Shown one piece after another: positions 45,234 to 55,208 of a stretch of 64,000 nucleotides of DNA. Source of the stretch: AP-16 sp963755055 (lineage in GTDB: Bacteria > Pseudomonadota > Alphaproteobacteria > Rhizobiales > Xanthobacteraceae); contig CAVWIS010000047.1 in assembly GCA_963755055.1 (NCBI GenBank), positions 47,011-111,010 of the forward strand, in the 5' to 3' direction. The notes beneath the pieces were generated by a model that saw only the letters and a program-made list of their open reading frames with translations, ran no database searches and had not been told where the DNA came from. The first letter of the stretch is position 1; each line of letters begins with the position of its first letter. The translations under genes and the position numbers were made by a program.

Positions 45234-45806
45234 ATGAAACGCATCGGTCTGTCGCTGGTCGCCGCCCTTGCGGCCGTGTCTGGCGCATTTTGTGTCATCT
45301 GTCCGGCCTGGCCGGGGCGCGCCAACGAGGTCGATCCGCTTTCGGTGGTGCAGGCCCTGATGGACGCCGAGCATGCCACCGATCTCGATCTGGCGCTGTC
45401 GCTGTTCGCCGATGACGCGGTCATCGTCAACGTGGCCGGCGCAACAATCGCCGGCGCGCGATTGCGGACCTTCCTCGAGGCCGACATCTGGATGCACGAG
45501 ACCTTTCCCCTGGAGCAGATGGCGGTGGAGCGCAATCGTGTCGCCTGGACCCGCCCGATCACGGCGGCGTTCTACGAAAATATCGGGGTGGCCCCGATCC
45601 GCTTCGCGTTCACGGCCGATGTCCGCAAGGGCAAGATCAAGTCGATCGTCGCCCATGTCCCGCTCGAGGAGATCGCCCGCATCGAAAACGCCTGCCGGCG
45701 GCGGACGCCGGAACCGCGGATCTACGGCAATCCGTGCTCGGAATTCGTTGAGTCGATCAAGGCCGAGAGCGTTTTGGCGACCGCGGGAGCGGACGCTCGG
45801 AGGTGA
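45234..45806 (+). CDS. Secreted NTF2-like/SnoaL-like protein
   Basis: 190 aa with a signal peptide (residues 1-31) and an NTF2-like domain (VVQALMDAEHATDLDLALSL, FADDAVIVNVAG). GGAGGAG precedes ATG 45234. It follows the bicupin gene by 157 bp on the same strand and may be co-transcribed. Reaction, if any, unknown. Confidence 0.7.
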   Translation: MKRIGLSLVAALAAVSGAFCVICPAWPGRANEVDPLSVVQALMDAEHATDLDLALSLFADDAVIVNVAGATIAGARLRTFLEADIWMHETFPLEQMAVERNRVAWTRPITAAFYENIGVAPIRFAFTADVRKGKIKSIVAHVPLEEIARIENACRRRTPEPRIYGNPCSEFVESIKAESVLATAGADARR

Positions 45807-46012
45807 GCCGTGCCCTGCGATCCTTGCTGCAATCCATGGCAGGGCGACGGCCAACCATTTAGGATAAGGCGATTCGAGCATATCGATCCGGGTAGCACTC
45901 GCCGCCTGGGCGGCAACCTGCCTTGGTTTCGCTTCTGCATCCTGGCGAAGCCTTCGGGCAACGGTGCAAGCCGCTTGATCATCGGTTTTCTCGTCGACGA
46001 GAGTGCAAGCCA

Positions 46013-46556
46013 ATGGGCGGAACAGTCACCGCGGTGAGTCGCAGCTCGACACACACGATGAGCAAACCCAATCAAGACTGCGTCCGGCTCGTGACAGGTC
46101 TCGGCGTAGACGGTGACGCTCATTTCGGCGCAACGGTGAAACACCGTTCGCGGGTCGCGCGGGATCCGACGCAACCGAAATCTACGCCAAGTGCATCTGA
46201 TCCATGCCGAGCTGCACGATGCCCTGAGCGCCGCCGGTTTCACCCTGGCCGCCGGCCAAATGGGCGAGAACATCACGACGCGCGGCGTCGATCTGCTCGG
46301 GCTGCCGGCCGGGGCGCGGCTTCGGTTGGGCGACAAGGCAATCGTCGAGGTGACCGGGTTGCGCAACCCCTGCTACCAGCTCGACGAGCTCCGGCCCGGC
46401 TTGATGGCAGCGACACTCGAGCGCGACGAGCGGAATAACCTCGTCCGCAAGGCGGGGATCATGGGCATTGTCCTCGCCGGCGGCGATGTGCGCCCGGGCG
46501 ACCCGATCCATGTCGTGCTGCCGCCGGCGCCGCACCGGCCTCTTGAGCCGGTGTGA
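46013..46556 (+). pseudogene. MOSC-domain protein, one frameshift
   Basis: The first part (MGGTVTAVSRSSTHTMSKPN to RVARDPTQP) and second part (LIHAELHDALSAAGFTLAAG to the end) are in different frames. Removing one A near 46182 restores PNLRQVHLIHAELHDA. MOSC domains bind molybdenum-cofactor or sulfur cargo; GENITTRGVDLLGLPAGARL and NPCYQLD with its Cys are typical. Confidence 0.8.
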
Positions 46557-46703
46557 GAGAGTGCTTGAATGCTGTGTCCGGTCGGCCGTGGTCGCGCCGG
46601 CAGAGTAGCGACCCTCCCGACGCCGCATCCGGGCGGAGCCGGACCCCGGCGGGTCCGCTTGTATGTTACCGTGCCGGACGGTCCCGTTCGACGGAGCAGC
46701 CCG

Positions 46704-47516
46704 ATGGTGGCGACCGATAAGCTGTTCGCAGGATCGATCCCGGAAATCTACGATCGGTTCCTGGTTCCCCTGATCTTCGAATCGTATGCGCTCGATCTCG
46801 CCAGACGGCTGGCGAAGACCGAGCCGCGGGATGTGCTGGAGACGGCTGCGGGAACCGGCGTGCTGACGCGGGCGATCGCGGCGCGGCTTGCTGCGGACGC
46901 GCGCATCGTCACAACCGATCTCAATCAGCCGATGCTCGATCGCGCGGCGGCACGGCAGCCTGGCGACGGCCGGATCGCGTGGCGACAGGCCGATGCCCTG
47001 GCGCTGCCGTTCGCGGACCGGAGCTTCGATGCCGTGGCCTGCCAGTTCGGCGCGATGTTCTTTCCCGACAAGGTCCGGGGCTACAGCGAGGCGCGCCGGG
47101 TGCTGAAGCCGGGCGGTCGATTTCTCTTCAGTGTCTGGGACCGGATCGCGGACAACGAGTTTGCCGATACCGTAACGGAAGCGGTGGCGGCATTTTTCCC
47201 GCATGATCCCCCGCGTTTCCTGGCCCGCACCCCGCACGGCTATCATGACGTGGAGCAGATCCGCCGGGAGATGAATGCCGCGGGATTTGCCGATATTTCG
47301 GTCGATGCCGTGGATGGCAGAAGCAGGGCCGCCACGCCGCGCGATCCCGCAATCGCCTTCTGCCAGGGTACCCCGCTGCGTAACGAGATCGAAACTCGCG
47401 ATGCGTCACGGATGGAGGACGCGACCAGACAGGCGGCCGCGGCCCTGGCGCAGCGGTTTGGAAGCGGCGCTATCGAAGGTCGCATGCGGGCCATCGTAAT
47501 CATCGCGTCGCGCTGA
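46704..47516 (+). CDS. Class I SAM-dependent methyltransferase
   Basis: 270-aa UbiE/BioC-like methyltransferase: motif I VLETAAGTGVLTRAIA, acidic loop TTDLNQPMLDRA, motif II DALALPFADRSFDAVACQFG and GGRFLFSVWD. The start ATG 46704 (MVATDKLFAGSIPEIYDRFL) matches family starts; the upstream frame extension is not conserved. Substrate unknown. Confidence 0.85.
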   Translation: MVATDKLFAGSIPEIYDRFLVPLIFESYALDLARRLAKTEPRDVLETAAGTGVLTRAIAARLAADARIVTTDLNQPMLDRAAARQPGDGRIAWRQADALALPFADRSFDAVACQFGAMFFPDKVRGYSEARRVLKPGGRFLFSVWDRIADNEFADTVTEAVAAFFPHDPPRFLARTPHGYHDVEQIRREMNAAGFADISVDAVDGRSRAATPRDPAIAFCQGTPLRNEIETRDASRMEDATRQAAAALAQRFGSGAIEGRMRAIVIIASR

Positions 47517-47694
47517 CGGAATTTTCCGCTGCAGCGCACGCCGAATTCGGCGCGAGAAGATGCGACAAAATCAGCCCGCCATCGGCACTGGCGGTTAGTC
47601 TACTTGATCGAGAAATCGCTTTGATATAACCCTCGCGGATGGGAAAACCTGAAGAAAAACAGGGTTTCGGCGACAGACCTGGGAGGAGAATTTC

Positions 47695-48696
47695 ATGCAC
47701 AAGTTGATTTCGGCTGCGATTGCAGCCGCCGTGCTCATGGCTCCGGCGGCCGCCTCGGCGCAGAGCCCGATCGTCATCAAATTCAGCCACGTCGTGACCA
47801 ACGACACGCCGAAGGGAAAGGGCGCGCTCAAGTTCAAGGAACTCGCCGAGAAATATACCAACGGCAAGGTCAAGGTGGAGGTCTATCCCAACTCCTCGCT
47901 CTACAAGGACAAGGAGGAGATCGAGGCCCTGCAGCTCGGCTCGGTGCAGATGCTGGCCCCGGCGACCGCGAAATTCGCGCCGCTCGGCGCCAAGGAATTC
48001 GAGGCGCTCGACCTGCCGTGGCTGTTCAAGGACGAGCCAACCTATGACAAGGCCATGAAGGGCCCCATCGGCCAGTGGCTGTTCAAGAAGCTCGGGACGA
48101 AAGGCATCAGCGGCGTCGCCTATTGGGACAATGGATTCCACATGGTGTCGGCCAACCGTCCGCTGCTGACGCCGGAGGATTTCCAGGGCCTCAAGATGCG
48201 CATCTCCGGGTCCAAGATCGCCGACCAGTATTTCCGGGAGGTCGGCGCGATACCGCAGATCATGGCCTTCTCGGAAGTCTATCAGGCGCTGCAGACCGGC
48301 GTTGTCGACGGCTGCGAGAATACGTCGTCGAACTACGTGACGCAGAAATTCCACGAGGTGCAGAAGCACATCACCGTCTCCTACCACGCGCACCTGCAAT
48401 ACGCGGTGATCGTCAACACCAAGTTCTGGAACGGGCTGCCGGCCGACATTCGCAAGGAGCTCGACAAGGCGATGAGCGAGGCGACCGATTACACCAACTC
48501 GATCGCCTCGAAAGAGAACGAGGACGCGCTTGCCGAGATCAAGAAATCCGGCAAGACCACCCTGCATTATCTCACCGAGGATCAGCGCAAGGCCTGGCAG
48601 GCCGCCATGGCGCCCACCTATAAATGGGCCCACGGCCGGGTCGGCGGAGAGGTTCTCGACATGCTGGCCAAAGAGCTCGACATCAAGACGAACTGA
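47695..48696 (+). CDS. TRAP transporter substrate-binding protein DctP
   Basis: 333-aa periplasmic protein with a clear signal peptide (residues 1-22, cut after AASAQS). The DctP family is shown by IVIKFSHVVTNDTPKGKGA, the DGCENTSSNY segment and the conserved Arg in LKMRISGSK. Preceded by GGGAGGAG. It binds a C4-dicarboxylate or other organic acid and works with the fused membrane subunit downstream. Confidence 0.92.
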   Translation: MHKLISAAIAAAVLMAPAAASAQSPIVIKFSHVVTNDTPKGKGALKFKELAEKYTNGKVKVEVYPNSSLYKDKEEIEALQLGSVQMLAPATAKFAPLGAKEFEALDLPWLFKDEPTYDKAMKGPIGQWLFKKLGTKGISGVAYWDNGFHMVSANRPLLTPEDFQGLKMRISGSKIADQYFREVGAIPQIMAFSEVYQALQTGVVDGCENTSSNYVTQKFHEVQKHITVSYHAHLQYAVIVNTKFWNGLPADIRKELDKAMSEATDYTNSIASKENEDALAEIKKSGKTTLHYLTEDQRKAWQAAMAPTYKWAHGRVGGEVLDMLAKELDIKTN

Positions 48697-48721
48697 CGCT
48701 CGGCTGCTCCAATAAGAAGAA

Positions 48722-48749
48722 AACGGCCGGGAACGGGTTCCCGGCCGTT
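48722..48749. terminator. Strong hairpin between dctP and dctQM
   Basis: Perfect 12-bp stem AACGGCCGGGAA / TTCCCGGCCGTT with a CGGG loop, 25 bp after the dctP stop. There is no T-run, so it is likely an attenuator or 3'-end stabiliser that lets dctP be made in excess over the membrane subunit. Confidence 0.65.
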
Positions 48750-48770
48750 CTCGTGAGGGGGGACAATCAC

Positions 48771-50801
48771 GTGCTCTTGCGCGCGCTCGATCATCTCGAG
48801 GAATGGCTGATCGCCACCCTCATCGCGGCGGCGACCACGCTCATCTTCGTCGCCGTGCTGCACCGCTACGGGACCGGTGTCTCCATCGACCTGGCGAAAT
48901 GGCTGGCCGCGCACGGCGTGCCGGTTCTGCCCGATATCCTCAGGGGCATCTATTCGCGGCTCGTCGCGCTCGACATATCCTGGGCGCAGGAGCTCTGCAT
49001 CTACATGTTCATCTGGATGGCGAAGTTCGGCGCCGCCTACGGCGTGCGCACCGGCATCCATGTCGGCGTCGATCTGCTGGTCAACATCCTGGACGCCCGC
49101 AATCGCCGGCGCGTCATATTGTTCGCCATCGCCTGCGGGGCGTTCTTCACCGGGGTGATCGCGCTGTTCGGCTTGGCATTCGTCAGCCAGATGTTCGAGA
49201 CCGGCCAGCAGTCGAACGACCTCGAGGCGCCGATGTGGATCGTCTATCTGGCGATCCCGCTCGGCTCCGGCCTGATGTGCTTCCGCTTCCTGCAGGTCGC
49301 CTGGTTCTTCTACTGGACCGGCCACCTGCCGCATCACAACGAGGCGCATGTCGACGGCATTGAGATCGACGCTCCGGCGCTGCACCCGGAGCCGATCGGT
49401 CCCGACGAGAAGCCCGGCAAGGCGAGCCCGCTCGGCATGATTCTCATCATGGCGCCGATCTTGATTCTCGCGGTCTGCCTCGGCGAGAAGGCCGGCATCC
49501 TGGTGCTGCCGCAGGCGGTGCGCGCGGGCACGATCTTCGCGCTGCTGATCGCGCTGCTGCTGACCGGCATCCCGGTCTCGATCGCGCTCGGCCTCACCGT
49601 GCTGACGTTCCTGTTCACCCTCACCGAGGTCCCGATCGAGGCGGTGTCGATGAAGCTTTTCACCGGCATCCAGGGCTTCGAGATCATGGCGATCCCGTTC
49701 TTCATCCTGGCCGGCAATTTTTTGACGCATGGCGGCGTGGCGCGGCGGATGATCGACTTCGCCACCTCGCTGATCGGCCATTGGCACGGCGGGCTGGGGC
49801 TCGCCGGGATCGTGGCATGCGCGATGTTCGCGCTGGTCTGCGGATCGAGCGTGGCGACCGTGGCGGCGATCGGCGCGATCGTGCTGCCCGAGATGGTGCG
49901 GCACGGCTATCCGATGCGCTTCGGCGCCGGCATCATCACGGTCGCCGGCTCGCTCGGCATCCTGATGCTGCCGTCGATCCCCAAGATCATCTACGCGATC
50001 TCCACCAATGTGTCGATCGGCGCGCTGTTCGTTGCCGGGCTGCTGCCCGGCTCGCTGCTCACCGCCATGCTGTGCGCCGTGACCTGGTATCTCGCCCGCA
50101 AGCGCGACTATCCGCGAATGACCAAGGCGAGCTGGGCCGAGAGCTGGCACGCGTTCCGCGAGAGCGTCTGGGGCCTGATGCTGGTCGTCATCATCATCGG
50201 CGGCATCTACAGCGGCTTGTTCACCGCGACCGAGGCCGCCGCCATGGCGGCCATCTACTCGTTCTTCATATCGGTCTTCGTCTACAAGGCGCTCAAGCTC
50301 ACGGACGTGCCGCGGGTGCTGCTCAGGGCGGCGAACACCAGCGCCATGCTGCTCTATATCGTCACCAACGCCGTCCTGTTCTCCTTCGTGCTGAGCAACG
50401 AGAATATTCCCTCCGCGCTTGCCGACTGGATCCTGGCCCAGGACCTCGGCTGGATCGGCTTCCTTCTGCTGGTCAACTTGCTGCTGCTGATGGCCGGCAA
50501 TTTCATGGAGCCGTCCTCGATCATCCTGATCATGGCGCCGATCCTGGCTCCCGCCGCGAAAAGGCTCGGCATCGACCTGATCCACTTCGGCATCGTGATC
50601 GACGTCAACATGGAGGTCGGCCTGTGCCACCCGCCGGTCGGCCTCAATCTCTACGTCGCCTCGATGATCGCCGGCATGCGGATCACCGATCTGGCCATGG
50701 CAGTCATGCCGTGGCTGCTGACCATGCTGGTATTTCTGGTGATCGTGACCTATTGGCCGGCGCTGACGCTGTTCCTGCCGCGGCTGCTCGGGATGATGTA
50801 G
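48771..50801 (+). CDS. Fused TRAP transporter membrane protein DctQM
   Basis: 676-aa fusion: the small DctQ part (residues 1-215, four helices) then the large DctM part (residues 225-676, about twelve helices; GIPVSIALGLTVLTFLFTLT, MAIPFFILAGNFLTHGG). Start GTG 48771 with GAGGGGGG upstream. Sodium-driven uptake with DctP. Confidence 0.9.
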   Translation: MLLRALDHLEEWLIATLIAAATTLIFVAVLHRYGTGVSIDLAKWLAAHGVPVLPDILRGIYSRLVALDISWAQELCIYMFIWMAKFGAAYGVRTGIHVGVDLLVNILDARNRRRVILFAIACGAFFTGVIALFGLAFVSQMFETGQQSNDLEAPMWIVYLAIPLGSGLMCFRFLQVAWFFYWTGHLPHHNEAHVDGIEIDAPALHPEPIGPDEKPGKASPLGMILIMAPILILAVCLGEKAGILVLPQAVRAGTIFALLIALLLTGIPVSIALGLTVLTFLFTLTEVPIEAVSMKLFTGIQGFEIMAIPFFILAGNFLTHGGVARRMIDFATSLIGHWHGGLGLAGIVACAMFALVCGSSVATVAAIGAIVLPEMVRHGYPMRFGAGIITVAGSLGILMLPSIPKIIYAISTNVSIGALFVAGLLPGSLLTAMLCAVTWYLARKRDYPRMTKASWAESWHAFRESVWGLMLVVIIIGGIYSGLFTATEAAAMAAIYSFFISVFVYKALKLTDVPRVLLRAANTSAMLLYIVTNAVLFSFVLSNENIPSALADWILAQDLGWIGFLLLVNLLLLMAGNFMEPSSIILIMAPILAPAAKRLGIDLIHFGIVIDVNMEVGLCHPPVGLNLYVASMIAGMRITDLAMAVMPWLLTMLVFLVIVTYWPALTLFLPRLLGMM

Positions 50802-50915
50802 GCGCCAGGATTAGACCGGGATTAGAATAGCTTATCGCGGCGCGCCTGAAACGGTTCCGCCACGAAAGCCGGACGCTCAGGCCTCAACTCCAGTATCAGT
50901 CTCCCAAACTTCGAC

Positions 50916-50933
50916 TTTGGTCTTAAGACCAAA
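50916..50933. promoter_or_regulatory. Perfect palindrome resembling a GntR/FadR-type operator
   Basis: TTTGGTCTTAAGACCAAA is a perfect 18-bp palindrome in the 265-bp region upstream of the MFS gene. The TGGTC/GACCA half-sites are the pattern of FadR-subfamily GntR operators. A second inverted pair, GACCATTCC (50940-50948) and GGAATGGTC (50977-50985), follows. No GntR gene is in this window. Confidence 0.6.
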
Positions 50934-51066
50934 TAACGCGACCATTCCATATTACGGGGTCTACATTGGGCTAAACGGAATGGTCTGCCAGAAGTACGGT
51001 GGCACCGCTGCTCCGAAGCGATGTGAGGCCTTGAAGACAAGGCCTTGGATATGGAGGGGATCGACT

Positions 51067-52413
51067 ATGGCTAGTATGGCTGGGGTCAGTGTGGCTGGCC
51101 CGCAAATTCCGAAAAACTTCCGCACCGTGATCACTGCCGCGGCCGGGGGAAACGTCATCGAGTGGTACGACTTCTATATTTTCGGGAGCCTGGCCACGAT
51201 CCTGTCGGTCAAATTCTTCGAAAAGAGCCACCCCGTCGCCGCCCTGCTCAGCACCATCGCGCTGTTCACCGCCGGGTTCCTGGTCCGGCCGCTGGGGGCA
51301 TTCGTGTTCGGCTGGCTGGGAGACCGCGTCGGCCGCAAATATACCTTCATCCTGACGCTCGTCGGCATGGCGCTCGGCACCGGGGCGATCGGGTTGATCC
51401 CGACCTTCGAGCAGATCGGCCTGGCCGCCGCGATCATCCTGTTCTGCCTGCGCATGGTCCAGGGCCTTTGCCTCGGCGGCTCATACGGCGGCGCCATCAC
51501 CTATGTCGCCGAGCACGTGCCGGAGGACCGCCGCGGCTACTATACCGGCTGGTTGCAGACCTCGCCGACCCTTGGCATCGTGCTGTCGCTCATCATCATC
51601 ATCGCGACCCGCACCTATTTCGGCGAGGCCGTGTTCAACGACTGGGCGTGGCGCATCCCGTTCCTGTGCTCCTTCCTGCTGCTGTTCGTTACCATGTACA
51701 TGCGCAAGAATTTCGAGGAGTCGCCGGTCTACGCCGAGATCAAGGCCAAGGGGCAGACCAGCAAGAATCCATGGCGGGAGGCCTTCCTTAACCCGCAAAA
51801 TCTGAAGTACGTGGTGATCGCGACCATCGTGGTCTTGGGCGAGGGCGTGGTCTGGTACAGCAGCCAGTTCTGGGCGCTGTTCTACATACAGACGGTTTCC
51901 AAGGTGGACACGCTCACCAGCGCCTTCATCGTGGGAGTCGGGCTGGTCATCGGCACCCCGTCGCTGGTCTTCTTCGGCTGGCTGTCCGACCACATCGGCC
52001 GCAAGGCGGTGATCCTGGGCGGCTTCTTCCTTGCGGCGGTTACCTACTATCCGCTGTACGTGTGGCTCGGGTCGGTGACGCAGCCGGGCCATATCAACTT
52101 TCCGATTGCGATCCTCATCGTCGCCATCATGGTCTGCTATGTCGGCATGGTGTACGGGCCGATCGGCGCGTTCCTGGCTGAATTCTTCCCCGGCAGGATC
52201 CGCTACACGGCGGTATCGATGCCGTACATGATCGGGAACGGCTGGGGCGGCGGGTTGGTGCCATTCATCACCACGGCGGCCTACACGGCGACGGGCAGCC
52301 TCGCCTATGCGCTGATCTACCCGATCGCTGTTCCGGCGGTATGCCTGGTGCTCAGCCTGTTCCTGATGCCGGAGACGCGCAAGATGAAGATCTGGGGGCC
52401 GGACGCCAAATAG
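51067..52413 (+). CDS. MFS transporter, metabolite:H+ symporter family
   Basis: 448-aa transporter with twelve predicted helices. GNVIEWYDFYIFG near the N-terminus and GWLGDRVGRKYTF between helices 2 and 3 place it in the MHS family (citrate, shikimate, proline/betaine relatives). ATG 51067 is preceded by GGAGGGG. It probably takes up an organic acid under control of the palindrome upstream. Confidence 0.9.
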   Translation: MASMAGVSVAGPQIPKNFRTVITAAAGGNVIEWYDFYIFGSLATILSVKFFEKSHPVAALLSTIALFTAGFLVRPLGAFVFGWLGDRVGRKYTFILTLVGMALGTGAIGLIPTFEQIGLAAAIILFCLRMVQGLCLGGSYGGAITYVAEHVPEDRRGYYTGWLQTSPTLGIVLSLIIIIATRTYFGEAVFNDWAWRIPFLCSFLLLFVTMYMRKNFEESPVYAEIKAKGQTSKNPWREAFLNPQNLKYVVIATIVVLGEGVVWYSSQFWALFYIQTVSKVDTLTSAFIVGVGLVIGTPSLVFFGWLSDHIGRKAVILGGFFLAAVTYYPLYVWLGSVTQPGHINFPIAILIVAIMVCYVGMVYGPIGAFLAEFFPGRIRYTAVSMPYMIGNGWGGGLVPFITTAAYTATGSLAYALIYPIAVPAVCLVLSLFLMPETRKMKIWGPDAK

Positions 52414-52443
52414 GCACAATCGGCGACTTGCGGAGCGGGCCCC

Positions 52444-54605
52444 TCAGATCGAGCCCGCTCCGATGATCTCGATCGCCTTCTCGAGCACCTCGTCGCGACC
52501 GGCGCGTATTCCGGCGATGGTCGGCCTGGCCTCGACATCGGGAATGAGGCCGACGCGCTGGAGCTGACGGCCGTCCGCATGTTTCACGGCCTGGCCCGAG
52601 AAGCGGATGCGGATGTCGCCGGGAACCACGAACTGCGTGACGTCGCCATTGGCGCCGACGGTCGGGCTTCCCACCAGCAAGGTATCGTTGGCGGCCTTGA
52701 GGAAGAGCCCGGTGTGCTCCGCCTGGCTGAAGGTGCGCTCGTCGATCAGCATGATGGTACGCCCCTTGTAGCGCCATTTGTCGGTGGCGGGCAGCCGCTG
52801 CACAAAGCGCTGGACGGTTGAGCCGCTGAGGTTCTCCTCGCTCGGCAGCGCATCGGCGCTCACGATCGGCCGCTCGAACAGCGCTCCGGCGACATCGTGG
52901 CGCTCGGTCAGGCGCGGCGCGATCGCCCACGCAGTGCCGTGCGGATAGCCCCGCATGTCGAAGATGATGGCCCTGGTGTTCTTGAAGCGCTCGAACATGT
53001 CGTCGACGCCGGCGACCGGCAGTCGGTCGAGGTCGGCATAGCCGATATTGCCCGGCAGCATCCTGACGATTTTTCCGCTGCGCTGCTCGACCATCCGCTG
53101 CCAGTTTGCCGCGGCGCGCGGCAGCTTTGCCTCCTTCGGCTGTCCGTCGCTTCGGCGCACGACGAGCGTCGCGATGCTGCCGTCGGGGCCGCAGAGCAGA
53201 CGTGCCGCCACCACCATGTCGAGCGCCTGCGGCGTCGATGCCGCATGGAAGCGGGAGAGCATCGCCAGACGCGCCGTCGCGTCGATACCGTCGACGGCGA
53301 TCACGACGTCGCCGACAGCGAGCCCGGCGATCGCCTGGTCGCAGACCTGCGTCACCACGGGGGCGCCTTCGATGATCCTGACACGCACCGCCGGCGGCGC
53401 CACGCCGAGATGCTCGTCCAGCTTGGCGCTGCGCACGACGCAGTGCGAGTCGTGCGTCCGCGCAACCATCTCGGCGACATTCATCGCGTAGGCGGTGGCG
53501 TCCGCGGCCGTCTGGAAGCGTGGGAGGAACTCGCGCAGGACCGCTTGCCAGTCCTCACCGATCAGCTCCCGGTACGGGAAGAAGTAGTGAATGACGCCCC
53601 AGATGCGAAACGCCGCGAGCAGGCGATGCTCGAGCGACGGAGTGTCGGTCTCCGCATAGGCGCGTTCGCCGGCCGGCTGGGCGACCGCGGGCAGCGGCCT
53701 GCCCTCGACGGCGCGCACCGTCGGCGCGGCCAGCCAGGCGAGCGCCGACGTAATCAGCGCCTCCCGCCCGGCGGATGGCGGCAGCGACGCATCCGGCGCA
53801 AAACCCCCAAGACCATCCGGGTGGACGATCTCCGAGATCCTGAAGTGCGCCAGGAATCCTTCGCCGATGTCGATCGATTCGCCGCGCACCAGGGCGATTT
53901 CGTGCGCGTCACCTTCCACCATGATGGCCGCCTTGCCGGCCTGTTGCAGCGCCAGCGCAATAGGCGGCGCGCTCGCCTCCTCGTCGAGCACAAAGACGCA
54001 CGGCAGGTCGCGCGCGTCCTTGTGAGGCGCATGGACGTTGCCGTCCGCCGTCTGCAGCGTCGACTGGTAGCCTCCCGACGTGGCGCCGTCCTGCGGCGCA
54101 AAGCCGAGGTGGACGCGGGAGCGCTGGCCCGGCCCGGCCACCGGCGTGGTCGAGAGTTTTCGGTCCAGTCCGCTGTAGCCGAAGCAGAAACCCGCGATCG
54201 CCGAGCCGCGCATGTCGAGCACGAGCCCGCGCAGCTGCGCGAGCCTCGCCTGTACGGTCTGGAGCCCTTCGAGGAGGGCGCTCCAATCGCGGTCGCCGAC
54301 GGCCCTGAAGGAGACGATCAGCACGCCGTCATCGGTTCGCGGGAGAACGGAGGATCGCCGGGAGCGGGCTCGCGGCTTCCCTCCTTGCGCCGGCGGACAC
54401 GCGAGACGGAATCGCCCAGCGCGTCGAGCATGGTCTGCACCGCGCCGGCGTAGGCGTCCGCGGTGTCGGCCGCCAGGACTCTTGGCAAGGCACCAATCAG
54501 CGCCTGGTCCCAGTCGATGTCGCCGCGATAGGCAAGCCAGGGGTGAAGGAACTTGACGGCGCACCAGACCTTGGCCAGGCCGACCAGCCGATCGATGTGA
54601 TCCAT
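52444..54605 (-). pseudogene. S41-family peptidase, one frameshift
   Basis: The N-terminal part (MDHIDRLVGLAKVWCAVKFL to about DSVSRVRR) is in one frame, the rest (TDDGVLIVSFRAVGDRDW to the end) in another; one missing base near 54337 would join them. The C-terminal half is a tail-specific-protease domain (GNIGYADLDRLPVAGVDDMF, catalytic Ser in TFSQAEHTG), with a PDZ-like part before it. No signal peptide is seen at the start used. Confidence 0.75.
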
Positions 54606-54875
54606 CCGGAGCGCTTTCCGTTCAGCCTGACCTTGATGCGCTCGATAAACCCGCCGGCAATGATCGTGCTTTGCCGGTCATGCTGGCAGCCGGGCTACGG
54701 GTTGTCCAGCGACGGGCGAAACACCGCTGCAACACGGCAGGCGGTTGACGCGGCGGGGCGGCCGCCTTCCTGGCGGCCCGTTTCGGCGGCGTGAGCCGCA
54801 GCTTCCGGCGTGAACCTTGCGGCGGGCATGGAAGACCAAGGATCAAGTCCTTGATCTCGACCTCGGGAGGTTTTC

Positions 54876-55208
54876 ATGCTGCGCAAGGCCGTCGTCGTCC
54901 TCACCCTCATCGCGGCGCTCGCCGCCCCGACCTTCACGCCGGCCCCGGCGCTGGCGTGCGGGATCGTCCGCGTGCCGACCGACACCAAGGCCGAGCTGGC
55001 GGCGATCCGCAAGGCGCTGGCCCAGAAAAAGCTCGACGCCGACGTCAAGGCCAAGGCGCAAAAGCTCCTGGCCGACGCCGAGGCCAAGACCGTGTCGAAG
55101 CCCGACCGCGAGAAGGCGATCGCCGAGGCCATGAAGCTCCTCGACCTGCGGCGGATCTTCCGCGATCAGGCCTGCATCACCCGAAAGGTGCCGGCGCTCG
55201 TCAGCTGA
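54876..55208 (+). CDS. Secreted small helical protein
   Basis: 110 aa with a signal peptide (residues 1-27, cut near ALA-C) and a Lys/Ala-rich helical mature part (AAIRKALAQKKLDADVKAKA). GGGAGG precedes the ATG. The Cys just after the signal region could suggest a lipoprotein, but the lipobox is imperfect. Ends overlap the convergent DAHP synthase gene by 8 bp. Confidence 0.7.
   Translation: MLRKAVVVLTLIAALAAPTFTPAPALACGIVRVPTDTKAELAAIRKALAQKKLDADVKAKAQKLLADAEAKTVSKPDREKAIAEAMKLLDLRRIFRDQACITRKVPALVS

Noticed and set aside
48618..50630. 670-aa minus-strand frame
   Set aside because: Antisense shadow of the DctQM gene; highly charged, no domain.
52897..54453. 518-aa plus-strand frame
   Set aside because: Antisense to the S41 peptidase gene; Arg/Asp/His-rich shadow.
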